Assembly (NCBI GenBank): GCA_009692265.1
Contig: SHZM01000026.1
Coordinates: 1 to 44,585, forward strand
DNA: 44,585 nt
From: Gammaproteobacteria bacterium
GTDB lineage: Bacteria > Pseudomonadota > Gammaproteobacteria > Ga0077536
Direction of reading: 5' to 3'
The notes under the pieces are model-generated. The model made no database searches, was not told where the DNA came from, and saw nothing but the letters and a program-made list of their open reading frames with translations. Below, piece after piece: positions 16,556 to 27,000 of this stretch. Made by a program: the position numbers and the translations under genes. Within the stretch, counting starts at the first letter, position 1; each line of letters starts with the position of its first letter.

Positions 16556-18565
16556 CTAGAGCAATGGCACGATCAGCAAGGCCACAAGATTGATAATCTT
16601 AATCAATGGATTGACTGCCGGGCCGGCGGTGTCTTTGTACGGATCGCCCACGGTGTCGCCGGTGACTGCCGCTTTGTGGGTCTCCGAACCCTTGCCGCCA
16701 AAGTGTCCATCTTCGATATATTTTTTGGCGTTGTCCCACGCACCACCACCGGTGGTCATTGAGATCGCGACAAACAGCCCTGTGACAATGGTACCCATTA
16801 ACACACCGCCGAGCGCTTCAGGCCCTAGTGCAATGCCTACAATTACCGGCACCAGGATCGGCAGGAGCGACGGCACAATCATCTCCTTGATCGCCGAGCG
16901 AGTGAGCATGTCGACAGCCCGCGAGTAATCCGGCTTCGCGGTACCTTCCATAATGCCTTTGATCTCTTTGAACTGACGGCGAACTTCATTGACCACAGCA
17001 CCCGCAGCACGGCCTACCGCTTCCATGGCCATCGCGCCGAATAGATACGGCACCATGCCACCGATAAACAGCCCGATGATGACCATGTGGTTGGACAAAT
17101 CGAAGGTTACGACCTTGCCGGCTTCTTCGAGTTTATGGGTGTAGTCCGCGAAGAGCACCAACGACGCTAAACCGGCGGAGCCTATTGCATAACCTTTGGT
17201 CACAGCCTTAGTGGTATTTCCTACTGCGTCCAAAGGATCCGTGATATTGCGGATCTCTTTCGGCAGCTCGGCCATTTCGGCGATCCCGCCAGCGTTATCG
17301 GTGATCGGCCCATAAGCGTCCAGCGCGACGATCATGCCGGTCATCGACAGCATCGCGGTCGCCGCGATCGCAATCCCGTACAGTTGGCCCATTGCAAACG
17401 CCGCATAGATCGCGGCACACACGGCCAATACAGGTAAGGCTGTTGAGCGCATCGACACACCGAGACCAGCAATGATGTTGGTCCCATGGCCGGTTTGCGA
17501 CGCCGACGCGACGTGCTTGACCGGCGGATAATCGGTCCCGGTGTAGTATTCGGTAATCCACACGATCACGCCGGTGAGCACGAGTCCGACTAACGAGCAA
17601 TAAAACAAGCTCATCGCGTGCTCGCCCATCATTTTTTCGCTGATGAAGTAAAACGCTCCCGCGGCTATCACCCCCGAAACGATGACACCTTTATACAAGG
17701 CTTTCATGATTTTCTGATCGGGCGCCTTGACGAAGAAAGTACCGATGATCGAGGCGATGATGGAGGCACCACCAAGAACTAAGGGATACAGGATCGCGTT
17801 CTCGCCGACCCCGAGCTTTTCCATCATCAATCCACCAAGCACCATGGTCGCGACCACGGTCACCGCGTAGGTTTCGAACAGATCCGCGGCCATACCGGCG
17901 CAGTCGCCTACGTTATCCCCGACATTGTCGGCAATCACGGCCGGGTTTCGCGGGTCATCTTCCGGGATGCCAGCTTCTACTTTGCCGACGAGATCTGCAC
18001 CGACATCCGCGCCTTTAGTGAAGATACCGCCACCTAAGCGCGCGAAGATCGAGATTAACGAGCCACCAAAAGCAAGACCGACTAGACCCTGTAAGGTCTG
18101 ATCTTGGTCGGCACCGAGCAAGGAAGGCGCCAGCAGGTAATAGCCGGCGCACCCAAGTAAGCCGAGCCCCACCACGAGCATGCCGGTCACCGCGCCACCG
18201 CGGAAGGCCACCGCCAACGCGGCGGCCATGCCCTCATGGGCGGCCTGAGCAGTACGCACATTCGAACGGACCGAGACGTTCATTCCGATAAAACCGGTCG
18301 CGCCGGACAGGACGGCCCCTATCAAGAAACCGATCGCGGTGAAGCGTTCTAGCAATACCCACAGTGCGACAAAGAGGACTGCACCGACCATTCCGATGGT
18401 CATGTATTGTCGGTTCAGGTAGGCGGAGGCGCCTTGCTGAATTGCCGCCGCGATTTCCCGCATGCGTTCGTTGCCGTCGGGTTGCGCCAGGATCCAACGC
18501 ACGGACCACACGCCGTAGCCGATAGCGAGAAAGCCGCACAGAATCGAAAATCCTAAATAGGACAT
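16556..18565 (-). CDS. hppA: K+-independent proton-translocating membrane pyrophosphatase
   Basis: The 669-residue multi-span membrane protein couples PPi hydrolysis to H+ pumping. The substrate-binding loop [20 protein letters not shown] and the acidic [17 protein letters not shown] motif lie at about 190-230. GNTTKA at about residue 450 carries Lys where K+-dependent enzymes have Ala, which marks the K+-independent, H+-pumping subclass. The ATG at 18565 has a GAGGA ten bases upstream and starts MSYLGFSIL; a longer frame to 18613 has no such support. It lies downstream of and in the same orientation as the PPi-dependent phosphofructokinase, which suggests joint use of PPi. A terminator follows. 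Confidence 0.96.
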   Translation of the reverse strand: MSYLGFSILCGFLAIGYGVWSVRWILAQPDGNERMREIAAAIQQGASAYLNRQYMTIGMVGAVLFVALWVLLERFTAIGFLIGAVLSGATGFIGMNVSVRSNVRTAQAAHEGMAAALAVAFRGGAVTGMLVVGLGLLGCAGYYLLAPSLLGADQDQTLQGLVGLAFGGSLISIFARLGGGIFTKGADVGADLVGKVEAGIPEDDPRNPAVIADNVGDNVGDCAGMAADLFETYAVTVVATMVLGGLMMEKLGVGENAILYPLVLGGASIIASIIGTFFVKAPDQKIMKALYKGVIVSGVIAAGAFYFISEKMMGEHAMSLFYCSLVGLVLTGVIVWITEYYTGTDYPPVKHVASASQTGHGTNIIAGLGVSMRSTALPVLAVCAAIYAAFAMGQLYGIAIAATAMLSMTGMIVALDAYGPITDNAGGIAEMAELPKEIRNITDPLDAVGNTTKAVTKGYAIGSAGLASLVLFADYTHKLEEAGKVVTFDLSNHMVIIGLFIGGMVPYLFGAMAMEAVGRAAGAVVNEVRRQFKEIKGIMEGTAKPDYSRAVDMLTRSAIKEMIVPSLLPILVPVIVGIALGPEALGGVLMGTIVTGLFVAISMTTGGGAWDNAKKYIEDGHFGGKGSETHKAAVTGDTVGDPYKDTAGPAVNPLIKIINLVALLIVPLL

Positions 18566-18637
18566 GAGTTCATCCTCATTGTGATGGGTATGAGTAGCGG
18601 GCCGCAGGCCCACAGGTTAGGTTCGACCCGCCCCCCA

Positions 18638-18656
18638 GCGCGGCGTCGAGCCGCGC
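18638..18656. repeat. 7-bp hairpin in the pfp-hppA gap
   Basis: GCGCGGC (18638-18644) and GCCGCGC (18650-18656) flank a five-base loop in the 106-base gap between the pfp stop and the hppA start. There is no T-run. It might slow or process the pfp transcript before hppA. Confidence 0.4.
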
Positions 18657-18671
18657 GAGTTTACGCGGGAA

Positions 18672-19937
18672 TCAGCTCACTTTGAAAGCCGCGGCGAGCT
18701 TTTTCGGCACGGCGATGTTTTGAAGTTTCACGTATTGAGGCAGGCCATCGTGATAGGGAGGATAGTCCTCGCCATGGATTAACGGCTTGAGGTAGCGACG
18801 GCAGGCCGGGGTGATCCCGTACCCGTCCGGGGTAATGTAGTCACGCGGCATCTTGCGTTCTACGTTGGCTACTTTGGCCAAGTCGACTTCTCCCACTGTC
18901 CATTGATACGGCTCGTCCGCGGTGCGCACGATAGTGGCCATCACCGCGTTTTTGCCGGCGATGGCGAGCTCTACGCCGTGCTTACCGACGGCATACGCTT
19001 GTTCAACATCTGTTTTTGAAGCGATGTGCCGAGCCGCGCGCTGGAGATAATCCGCCACAGCCCAGTGATATTTGTACTTGAGTCGATCCTTCACCAACTG
19101 CGCAACCACCGGCGCGACGCCTCCCAATTGGGCGTGGCCGAAAGCGTCGCGGGTACCCGCTTCGGCGACAAACTGGCCGGCCGCGTTCTTTATCCCTTCG
19201 GACACGACAATTGCGCAATAGCCATGGGTTCTCACGCAAACGTCAACCCTTTCTAAAAACGCTTCTTCGTCAAACGTAATTTCAGGAAAGAGGATCAAAT
19301 GTGGCGCGTCTTCCGCAGCTTCGTGTGCGAGCCCCCCGGCGGCCGCGATCCAACCTGCATGGCGCCCCATCACTTCCATGACAAACACTTTGGTCGAAGT
19401 TTTTGCCATCGACGCGACATCGAATCCAGCCTCACGGATCGATACCGCGACATATTTCGCGACCGATCCAAACCCAGGGCAGGTATCGGTCATCGGTAAA
19501 TCGTTGTCGACGGTTTTCGGGATATGTATCGCCTGTACGGGATAACCGAGCGCGGCACCCAATTGCGACACTTTTAGGCACGTATCGGCCGAATCACCGC
19601 CGCCGTTATAAAAGAAATACCTAATGTCGTGCGCGCGAAATACTTCAATCAAGCGCGAGTATTCCGCGCGGTTTTCGTCCAATCCTTTTAGCTTGTAGCG
19701 ACAAGAACCAAACGCACCCGAGGGGCTGTAACGCAACGCCGAGATCGCATCAACCGGCTCTAGCGAGGTGTCGATGAGGTCTTCGGTGAGTGCACCAATA
19801 ATGCCATGGCGCCCAGCATAGACTTGGCGAATGTGACCGGGGTGCTGCCGGGCCGTTTCCAGTACGCCGCAGGCGCTGGCGTTGATTACGGCGGTAACGC
19901 CACCGGATTGTGCGTAGAAAGCATTTTGTGCAGTCAT
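18672..19937 (-). CDS. pfp: Pyrophosphate-dependent 6-phosphofructokinase
   Basis: The 421-residue enzyme interconverts fructose-6-phosphate plus PPi with fructose-1,6-bisphosphate plus phosphate. The motif YNGGGDSADT near residue 113 has Asp where ATP enzymes have Gly. PKTVDND near residue 141 has Lys where ATP enzymes have Gly. These two replacements diagnose the PPi-using type. MGRHAGWIAA is the fructose-6-phosphate-binding segment. The reaction is reversible, so one enzyme can serve glycolysis and gluconeogenesis. It is divergent from bepA and precedes hppA on the same strand. Confidence 0.95.
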   Translation of the reverse strand: MTAQNAFYAQSGGVTAVINASACGVLETARQHPGHIRQVYAGRHGIIGALTEDLIDTSLEPVDAISALRYSPSGAFGSCRYKLKGLDENRAEYSRLIEVFRAHDIRYFFYNGGGDSADTCLKVSQLGAALGYPVQAIHIPKTVDNDLPMTDTCPGFGSVAKYVAVSIREAGFDVASMAKTSTKVFVMEVMGRHAGWIAAAGGLAHEAAEDAPHLILFPEITFDEEAFLERVDVCVRTHGYCAIVVSEGIKNAAGQFVAEAGTRDAFGHAQLGGVAPVVAQLVKDRLKYKYHWAVADYLQRAARHIASKTDVEQAYAVGKHGVELAIAGKNAVMATIVRTADEPYQWTVGEVDLAKVANVERKMPRDYITPDGYGITPACRRYLKPLIHGEDYPPYHDGLPQYVKLQNIAVPKKLAAAFKVS

Positions 19938-20032
19938 TGTTCAGTGTCCTTACGGTTTCATTCGATGCCCTTAAAGCTGCATCGTATCCGGCGTCCTTGG
20001 TTACTGAAAACCGCTTCGTCAACTAACCATGG

Positions 20033-20059
20033 TTGCACCAGCGCCGCCTCGTATAGAAT
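20033..20059 (+). promoter_or_regulatory. Possible sigma-70 promoter for bepA
   Basis: TTGCAC at 20033-20038 and TAGAAT (within TATAGAAT) at 20054-20059 are separated by 15 bases, slightly short of the optimum. Transcription would start near 20066. That fits the TTG start at 20098 and would exclude the ATG at 20029. Confidence 0.35.
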
Positions 20060-20097
20060 TTAGCGCGGCGACCCGGCAATTAATTGGAGCTTATGCA

Positions 20098-21624
20098 TTG
20101 AGTAATCGGGTAGGTCTGATCGGCCTTGTGCTGGCAGCTCTCGCGGTACCGCTCTACGCCGAAGATGATCTCGGCCCACTCACCGAGCATGATGAAATCG
20201 ATCTTTCGGAACTCCCCGACTTTGGAGATTCCGCTGGTGCCTACATTTCCCCCGAGCAGGAACGACTGCTCGGCCAGGGATTCATGCGGGAAATGCGCCG
20301 CAATGCGCCACTCGTCACCGATGAAGAGGTTGAGGACTATATTCAAAAAATCGGAATGACCCTGGGACGCGAGTCGGGTTACTACGGCGATTTCAATTTC
20401 TTTGTCGTCGAAAGTTCAGTGATTAACGCTTTCGCGGTTCCCGGTGGCTACATCGGCGTACACTCGGGATTGATCCTGGGCTCGAATAGCGAAAGCGAAC
20501 TCGCCTCGGTTCTCGCGCACGAAGTCTCGCATCTGACGCAGCGTCATGGCGCACGCATGATCGAGGCGGCCGGCAAAATGAGTTTGCCAACGATGGCGGC
20601 CTACCTCGGCGCAATCATACTTGCCGCGATCGATCCCCAGGCCGGGCTCGGCGCGCTCGCTGCAATTGGGGCCGCGTCGCAGCAGTACCAAATTAACTTT
20701 ACCCGCGCGAACGAGAAGGAAGCAGATCGTATTGGCATCGAACTGCTCAATACCGCCGGCTACGACACCATGGCGATGGCGAAATTCTTTGAGCGTTTGC
20801 AATTGGCAAATCGTTATACCGATCCGGAGGAAATCCCAGAATATCTGCGCTCACATCCGGTGACCGTCAACCGCATCGCCGAGGCTCGCGAACGTGCTGA
20901 AAAAATGAATTCGAAGGTGGTGCGCGAGGATAGCTACGAATACCTGCTGATATGGCAGAAGCTCAACGTAATGAGCGCGGCGGATCCGGCGCAAGCCAAA
21001 ACCTATTACGAAACTACGCTTCGTGACGGAACCTATCGCAATGAAACCGCCGCGCGCTATGGCTATGCGCTCGCCTTAAGCGAAGCCGGAAATTTTGAAA
21101 AGGCGCGTATCGAACTGGGCAAACTCTTGCACGAACAACCCAATATCGCGGCGTTCCAAATTGCCGCGGCACGCATCGAACAGCAAGCGGGAAAGCTTGC
21201 TCTCGCCTTGGAGCTATTCGATCGCGCACGGCGCAAAAACCCCGATAGTCGCGCGGCCATTTACGGCTATGTAAGCCTCTTGACCAATACCGGCGATCCG
21301 GCTGAAGCGCGCCAGATTTTGCGCGATTTTGGTTCCACCGAGAATCGTGATCCGCGCTTTTTCAAATTACTGGCGGAAGCCGAAGAAAAAACGGGTGATG
21401 TGGTCAATTCCCACTACGATCTCTCTGAGTACTATCGTGTGGTCGGAGAAATCGAACTCGCGGCGGAACAGCTTAAGCTGGCGCAAGCCGTTGACAACAT
21501 CTCGCATTACCAACGCATGCGGGTCGACGCACGCCTGGATGAGATCGAAAAAGATCTTGATCGCGTTGATATAGAGCGCGCCAAACGCAAGGAGCGAGAA
21601 GAGCGCAAACGAAGTCGAGATTGA
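20098..21624 (+). CDS. bepA: Periplasmic M48-family metalloprotease with TPR domain, BepA-like
   Basis: With the TTG at 20098 the protein has 508 residues and begins with a clear signal peptide ending VPLYA. The zinc motif HEVSH (HExxH) is near residues 141-145, and the third ligand Glu is in NEKEADRIG near 205. The C-terminal half from about 290 is a series of TPR-like helices. BepA/YfgC degrades or assists stalled outer-membrane proteins such as LptD. An in-frame ATG at 20029 adds 23 residues with no ribosome-binding site. The TTG has a GGAG eight bases upstream, so I prefer it. The stop overlaps the next frame as TTGA. Confidence 0.92.
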   Translation: MSNRVGLIGLVLAALAVPLYAEDDLGPLTEHDEIDLSELPDFGDSAGAYISPEQERLLGQGFMREMRRNAPLVTDEEVEDYIQKIGMTLGRESGYYGDFNFFVVESSVINAFAVPGGYIGVHSGLILGSNSESELASVLAHEVSHLTQRHGARMIEAAGKMSLPTMAAYLGAIILAAIDPQAGLGALAAIGAASQQYQINFTRANEKEADRIGIELLNTAGYDTMAMAKFFERLQLANRYTDPEEIPEYLRSHPVTVNRIAEARERAEKMNSKVVREDSYEYLLIWQKLNVMSAADPAQAKTYYETTLRDGTYRNETAARYGYALALSEAGNFEKARIELGKLLHEQPNIAAFQIAAARIEQQAGKLALALELFDRARRKNPDSRAAIYGYVSLLTNTGDPAEARQILRDFGSTENRDPRFFKLLAEAEEKTGDVVNSHYDLSEYYRVVGEIELAAEQLKLAQAVDNISHYQRMRVDARLDEIEKDLDRVDIERAKRKEREERKRSRD

Positions 21625-22208
21625 CCCGCCTAAACCGCCAGTTTCTGATCGGGACCGTAACCCGCCTTGTCGAGCAAAAAGGCATCGATCTCATTCTTGA
21701 CGTATTCCCAACCCTTGTCGGTCAGCCCATCCAATGGGTGTTCCTTGGCAGCGGAGAACCCGAGCTGGAACGGCGGATAAGCGAGCTAGGCAACACGTAC
21801 CCAACTGACGTCGGGTATCGGATCGGCTTCGATACCCAACTGTCGCATGCGATGTTCGCCGGACTGGACGCATTTCTAATGCCGTCCAGATTCGAACCCT
21901 GTGGGTTATCGCAGCTCTATAGCTTGCGCTACGGCACGGTGCCAATAGTGCGCCGCACTGGTGGCCTCGCCGATAGCGTGCGCGATGCCGATGGACCATT
22001 ACCTACGGGCTTTGTCTTCGACTCACCGAATAGCGGCGAATTGCGGGCGACCATTCTTCGTGCGCTGCAGGCGTTTCACGCGCCAAAGACCTGGCAAATG
22101 CTCCAGCACAATGGCATGGCACAAGATTTATCGTGGACCCACAGCGCACGCGAATACCTTGAGATTTATCGCGCAGCGCTGTTGACCCAGCCGTGGCGAA
22201 TACTCTAG
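21621..22208 (+). CDS. Glycogen synthase C-terminal half, 5'-truncated (probable gene remnant)
   Basis: The 195-residue frame matches only the C-terminal GT-B domain of bacterial glycogen synthase (GlgA, usually about 480 residues). TVTRLVEQKGIDLIL, FLGSGEPELERR, PSRFEPCGLSQLYSLRYG, VRRTGGLADSV and the closing AQDLSWTHSAREYLEIY are all diagnostic. The N-terminal glycosyltransferase-5 domain with the KxGGL acceptor-side motif is absent, and the upstream DNA codes for bepA in another frame. It therefore should not make a working synthase, although the ADP-glucose-side residues remain. The TTG start overlaps the bepA stop (TTGA). A deletion fusing the gene to bepA, or an assembly join, would explain it. 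The frame shows no stops, so decay, if real, is recent. Confidence 0.8.
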   Translation: MTRLNRQFLIGTVTRLVEQKGIDLILDVFPTLVGQPIQWVFLGSGEPELERRISELGNTYPTDVGYRIGFDTQLSHAMFAGLDAFLMPSRFEPCGLSQLYSLRYGTVPIVRRTGGLADSVRDADGPLPTGFVFDSPNSGELRATILRALQAFHAPKTWQMLQHNGMAQDLSWTHSAREYLEIYRAALLTQPWRIL

Positions 22209-22217
22209 CGTGCGGCA

Positions 22218-23180
22218 ATGAACTCGATCTCTTTAGCCGAAATTCAAGCCGCGAGCGCGATAATCCGACCGACTCTGCCGCCCACCCCGCAGTACGCATG
22301 GCCGCTGCTCGGTGCGCGCGCCGCGTGCGAAGTCTGGGTCAAGCACGAGAATCACACGCCTATCGGCGCCTTCAAATTACGGGGTGGCCTTTATTACTTG
22401 CATCGCTTCAAGGCTGAAGGTCGGCACAGCGCCGGCCTGGTGAGCGCGACCCGTGGGAACCACGGGCAAAGTCTCGCGCTGGCGTGCGGGATCCATGGTG
22501 TCCCGGTCACGATCGTGGTGCCGCGGGGAAATAGTCAGGAAAAGAACGCGGCGATGCGCGCCCTCGGCGCGGAACTCATCGAGCACGGCGAGGACTTCGA
22601 CGCCGCGCGCGAATTCGCATTGCAACTCTCGGTGGATCGAAAACTGGAAATGGTGCCGGCGTTTCATCGGGATCTCGTGGTCGGGGTCGCCACTTACGCG
22701 CTAGAACTCTTCAGCGCAGTTCCGGCACTCGCTACTGTGTACTGTCCTATCGGTATTGGCAGTGGGATCTCTGGCTTGATTCGGGTGCGTGATCTGTTGG
22801 GACTCGCGACCGAGATTATTGGCGTCGTTGCGGAAAATGCGCCGGCCTACGCTTTGTCGTTCGCCGCGAACCGGATCATAACGACCCCAACCGCGACGAC
22901 CTTGGCTGACGGCGTGGCCTGCCGAATCCCTGCCGAGGATGCCTTCGCGGAAATCCAACGCGGAGCCGCGAGGATCCTACAAGTCAGTGAGCGAGAGATC
23001 GTTAAGGCGATGCAGGCTTACTTTACAGACACCCACTCGCTCGCCGAAGGCGCTGGCGCGGCCGCGCTCGCAGGCTTGCTGCAGGAGCGCAACCGCCAGC
23101 GTGGTCAGCGGGTCGCGGTGATTTTGAGCGGAGGGAACATCGATCGTGAACTTTATCTCAAGCTATTAAGGACACACTGA
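22218..23180 (+). CDS. Threonine dehydratase-like PLP enzyme (fold type II)
   Basis: The 320-residue protein is a single-domain serine/threonine dehydratase-like enzyme. The PLP Lys lies in TPIGAFKLRGG near residue 53. ATRGNHGQSLALA is the Asn loop that cradles the cofactor, and GIGSGISG is the phosphate-binding Gly loop. There is no C-terminal ACT regulatory domain, so it is closer to the catabolic or hydroxyaspartate/threonine deaminase type than to IlvA. It would release ammonia from a hydroxy-amino acid to give a 2-oxo acid. Its stop overlaps the pirin start (TGATG), so the two are likely coupled. Confidence 0.87.
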   Translation: MNSISLAEIQAASAIIRPTLPPTPQYAWPLLGARAACEVWVKHENHTPIGAFKLRGGLYYLHRFKAEGRHSAGLVSATRGNHGQSLALACGIHGVPVTIVVPRGNSQEKNAAMRALGAELIEHGEDFDAAREFALQLSVDRKLEMVPAFHRDLVVGVATYALELFSAVPALATVYCPIGIGSGISGLIRVRDLLGLATEIIGVVAENAPAYALSFAANRIITTPTATTLADGVACRIPAEDAFAEIQRGAARILQVSEREIVKAMQAYFTDTHSLAEGAGAAALAGLLQERNRQRGQRVAVILSGGNIDRELYLKLLRTH

Positions 23181-24025
23181 TGACACCGCGCAGAATTACT
23201 CAACTCCTTCCGGCGATCGATACTCAGGACGGGGGCGGTGTTCGGTTACGGCGTGCCTTGGGCGCGCAACCAGGTGCGCGTTTAGACCCACTGTTAATGT
23301 TGGATGCGTTTTCCTCGGACGATCCGAACGATTACATCGCGGGCTTCCCGGCGCATCCGCATCGCGGCTTTGAAACCGTGACCTATATTCTTGATGGGCA
23401 CATGTTGCACGAAGATCACCTTGGTAATCGCGGTGACTTAATGGCCGGCGGAGTCCAATGGATGACCGCGGGACGCGGCATCATTCACTCGGAGATGCCA
23501 CAACAGACCGGGGGCCGGCTGCGTGGCTTCCAACTGTGGATTAACCTGCCGGCGGGCGAAAAAATGAAACCCGCCAGTTACCGCGATATCCCCGCGTCCG
23601 ACATTCCCCGCGTCGAATTGCCGAACGGCACCGTGGTACGCGTGATCGCCGGGAACCTTGCGTTACCGGAAATGCAGGTTGAGGGTCCGATCTGCGGGGG
23701 TAGTACCGATCCGATCTATCTTGATGTGACGCTACCCGCGAATGGGAAAGCGATAATTCCAATACCCGAAGGTCATAATTTTCTGAGCTACATTTTTGAG
23801 GGATCGCTCTCGCTCGCGGGTCAGGCCGTCCCTAATGCTACAACGGCAATTCTGGGTGAGGGTGATGTGATCGAGCTGCACGCCGGCAGTGGTGCCGCGC
23901 GATGTCTGCTCATCGGCGGGAAACCCCTGCACGAACCCATCGTGCAGTATGGTCCGTTCGTAATGAACACCCGGCAGGAAATCGAGCAAGCGATGCGAGA
24001 CTATCAAGCGGGGCGTTTAGTCTAG
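23180..24025 (+). CDS. Pirin-family bicupin protein
   Basis: The 281-residue protein has the pirin N-terminal cupin with its metal site: FPAHPHRGFETVTYILDG supplies two His, and GRGIIHSEMP supplies a further His and Glu. The C-terminal cupin ends with RCLLIGGKPLHEPIVQYGPFVMN, a pirin hallmark. Pirins are iron-binding proteins; some act as quercetin 2,3-dioxygenases and others as regulators. Which applies here is unknown. It is translationally coupled to the upstream dehydratase and converges on the aas-like gene 28 bases away. Confidence 0.92.
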   Translation: MTPRRITQLLPAIDTQDGGGVRLRRALGAQPGARLDPLLMLDAFSSDDPNDYIAGFPAHPHRGFETVTYILDGHMLHEDHLGNRGDLMAGGVQWMTAGRGIIHSEMPQQTGGRLRGFQLWINLPAGEKMKPASYRDIPASDIPRVELPNGTVVRVIAGNLALPEMQVEGPICGGSTDPIYLDVTLPANGKAIIPIPEGHNFLSYIFEGSLSLAGQAVPNATTAILGEGDVIELHAGSGAARCLLIGGKPLHEPIVQYGPFVMNTRQEIEQAMRDYQAGRLV

Positions 24026-24053
24026 TGAGGTCCGGCGAGCGGTTGCGCCTGCC

Positions 24054-27000
24054 TCACAACACGGACTCGGCGAGCGCTCGTGCAGCGGTGAAATCGGTCT
24101 TGCCGCTGCCGAGTTTCGGGATAACCTCTACCGCGCGATACTCGCTCGGGATCGTTAGTGAATTACACCCTGCTTCGATTAATGCCTTGCGCAAGCCATC
24201 GAGGTCCTCGCGCCCCACCACTAGCAGCAGAATTTGTTCGCCTTTCTTCGCTTCCGGAAGGTTGATCGCGCAGACATCCAGATCCGGATCACCGACCACG
24301 CGTCGCACTTGCTCTTCGACCGCGGTCAAGCTCACCATCTCGCCGGCGAGTTTCGCGAAGCGCGAATAGCGATCGACGATGGTCAGAAAACCATCTCCGT
24401 CCAGATGTCCCTTGTCACCTGTTTTATACCAGCGCAAACCGTCCATTTCGACGATCGCCTGTGCCGTGCGTTCGGGTTCGCCTAGATAGCCGAGCATGAC
24501 CTGGGTGCCACCGATCAGGATCAACCCATCTTCACCGGTCGGTAATTGCTCCAGCGAAGTCGGATCGACAATGCGAAAACTTGACCCCGGCAGCGGCATG
24601 CCGACCGTGCCAGGTTTGTTCCCGAACTGCACTTTCCAGAAGGTCGTATCGAGGCGATCGGGAATGTTGACACTGGCCACCGGTGTCGTTTCCGTCGCCC
24701 CGTAGCCTTCATAGATTTCCTTGGTGAATTTCAGCTTGAACGCTTCGCGCACATCGGAGGCGAGTTTTTCCGCTCCGGAAACGACAATCCGCAACGACTC
24801 AAACATCAAGTGATGAACCCGCGGATTCTTGGTATAGAGCCGCAAGAACGTCGAAGTGCCCATCAAAACCGTCGCGCGATAGGTCGCGATCGCTCGGCCG
24901 ATATTCACCGCGTCAGTGGGATCCGGATGGCAAATCATCGGGATACCCTCGACCAGCGGCGTTAAAGTCGTCGCGGTCAGGCCAAACGCATGGAACAACG
25001 GCAACGTAGACATCATCACGTCGGTTTCTTCCGTATTGATCATGTCTGAAATCTGCTTGATGTTGCCCATGATATTGCGGTGAGACAGGACCACGCCTTT
25101 GGGCTCGCCTTCGCTGCCGCTGGAAAACAGAATCGCCGCCGGACTTTCGAGTGGCACACGCTTGCAGTACAGCTCGCGCAGCACGCGCCGCGGCAACACC
25201 ACGGCTTGCAGCAACGTAAAGATCCGCCGAGCTTGCGATACACCAGCACCGAGTTCTTCCAATTTATGGAGACGAACACCGGCCAGGATCTGCTCGGCCT
25301 CGATGCCGCGTTGTTGTAGCCGTTCGAGAAAGCGGGCGGAAGTGAAAACAGTCTCGATCCCGGCCTTCTTTAGCGAGGCCTGGATCGCGCTAGCGCTGGC
25401 GGTGTAGTTAAGGTTCACCACGGTTTTCCCGCGCATGAACACGGCCATATTCGCCAACGCCGCCGCGTTACTAGTGGGCAGCAGTAAACCCACGTTCTGG
25501 GTGGTGGCGTAGCGTTTGATAAAGCCCGCGAGGATAAGCACTCCGGTAATGGCTCGGTAACCCGACAGGGGGCCGGAGATCGTGTCGGCCAACGCCATGT
25601 CTCCCTTCACTCGTTTGGCGGCTGCCAACCACGCCTCGGGGATCGTTTCCAGTGTGCGGGTATAACGCTCCCAGGACTCAATCGATAGCTCGAACACCCG
25701 TTGCTTCAGCTGCTCGGCGGGAGTCGCCAGGGGCAGTGGTTTACCGAAAGCTACGACTATATCGCGACGGAGTCCGCCGCCCCGTAGCACGCGCAAACGC
25801 AAACTGGACCGCGAAAACGAGCTGCCCCATAGACCAAAGAGGTAGAACGGAACGATGACGCCCTGTGCATCGCGCGCCGCCTGTTCGTAACCGCGCTTGA
25901 ATTCACCGAGGTGCCCCGTACGACTGATCGCGCCTTCGGGGAACAAGCCGACTACTTCGCCAGCGTTTAAACAATCGCGCACAGCGTCCAGCGCGGTACG
26001 GCTGCCGGATCCACCAATGGGGATCACCCCAACTGAATTGAGAAACCATTTCAAATACCAACGTTCGTAGAGGCTGCGTTCCATCACGAAACGAACCGGC
26101 CGCGGACAGGCGATTTGCAGTAACGCCCAATCGATCCAGGAAATATGGTTACCGAGCAACAGGACCCCGCCGCGCTGTGGCAAGGTCTCAAACCCGATCA
26201 CGCGGATCCGATAGCGTTGCGAAATCACCATGTTGACGATGATTCGAACCAAGGCCTGCGGCAGTTTATACACCGTGAATAGCGCGCCACCGAAACCCAC
26301 GATCACCAATAGAAAAAACAAGCCGCGCGCCGGCAGACCGAACGACGCGAACAGCACCGTTAGCGTCAAGAACGCCAACATCAACGCGTTTTGAAGAAAA
26401 TTGCTTGCGGCCAGAACTGTGCCGCGTGAATGCACTTCGCAGTGGTATTGGATCAAGGCGTTCAAGGGCACGATGAAAAGCCCGCCAAGGAAGCCCATCG
26501 CCACGAAGTTCACAGCTTGCAAAGTGAGACTGTTCAGGATTGGCACGAGCGCGACCGTGATCGCCACACCGAAAGCGCCCACGGGCACCAAGCCTGTTTC
26601 AATGTGCTGCCGTGAGGCGCGACCGGCGACGACTGCGCCGAGCGCAATGCCGAATCCGGTGCACGCCAGCAGACCCTGAATCGCGATCGCGTTGGTGAGA
26701 CCTAGATGATCTTTCGCTAGCGCCGGGAAGGCGGCCACAACTACCTGTGCAATCGCCCAGAAAATCGCGAGCCCAACGATGGAAAGATACAGCACAGAAT
26801 TCGCGTGAACGTCCCTCAAGTTATCGCGCAGATACCCCAAACGGCGGTAACGAGGCCAGTCGAAGCTTATTTCGGGCGCTCCTGCCGGCGTCGGTGGTAG
26901 TCGATAAATCAGAACCAATTCAAGGAGCGAGGCGCCGACCAAATACCAGCCGATCGGGGCGATGGTTGCCAACACCGCCCCGGGGGCGGCCGGGATTGTG

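Noticed and set aside
20029..20097. ATG at 20029 as the bepA start
   Set aside because: It has no ribosome-binding site and lies on the likely promoter; the TTG at 20098 has a good GGAG and begins the signal peptide.
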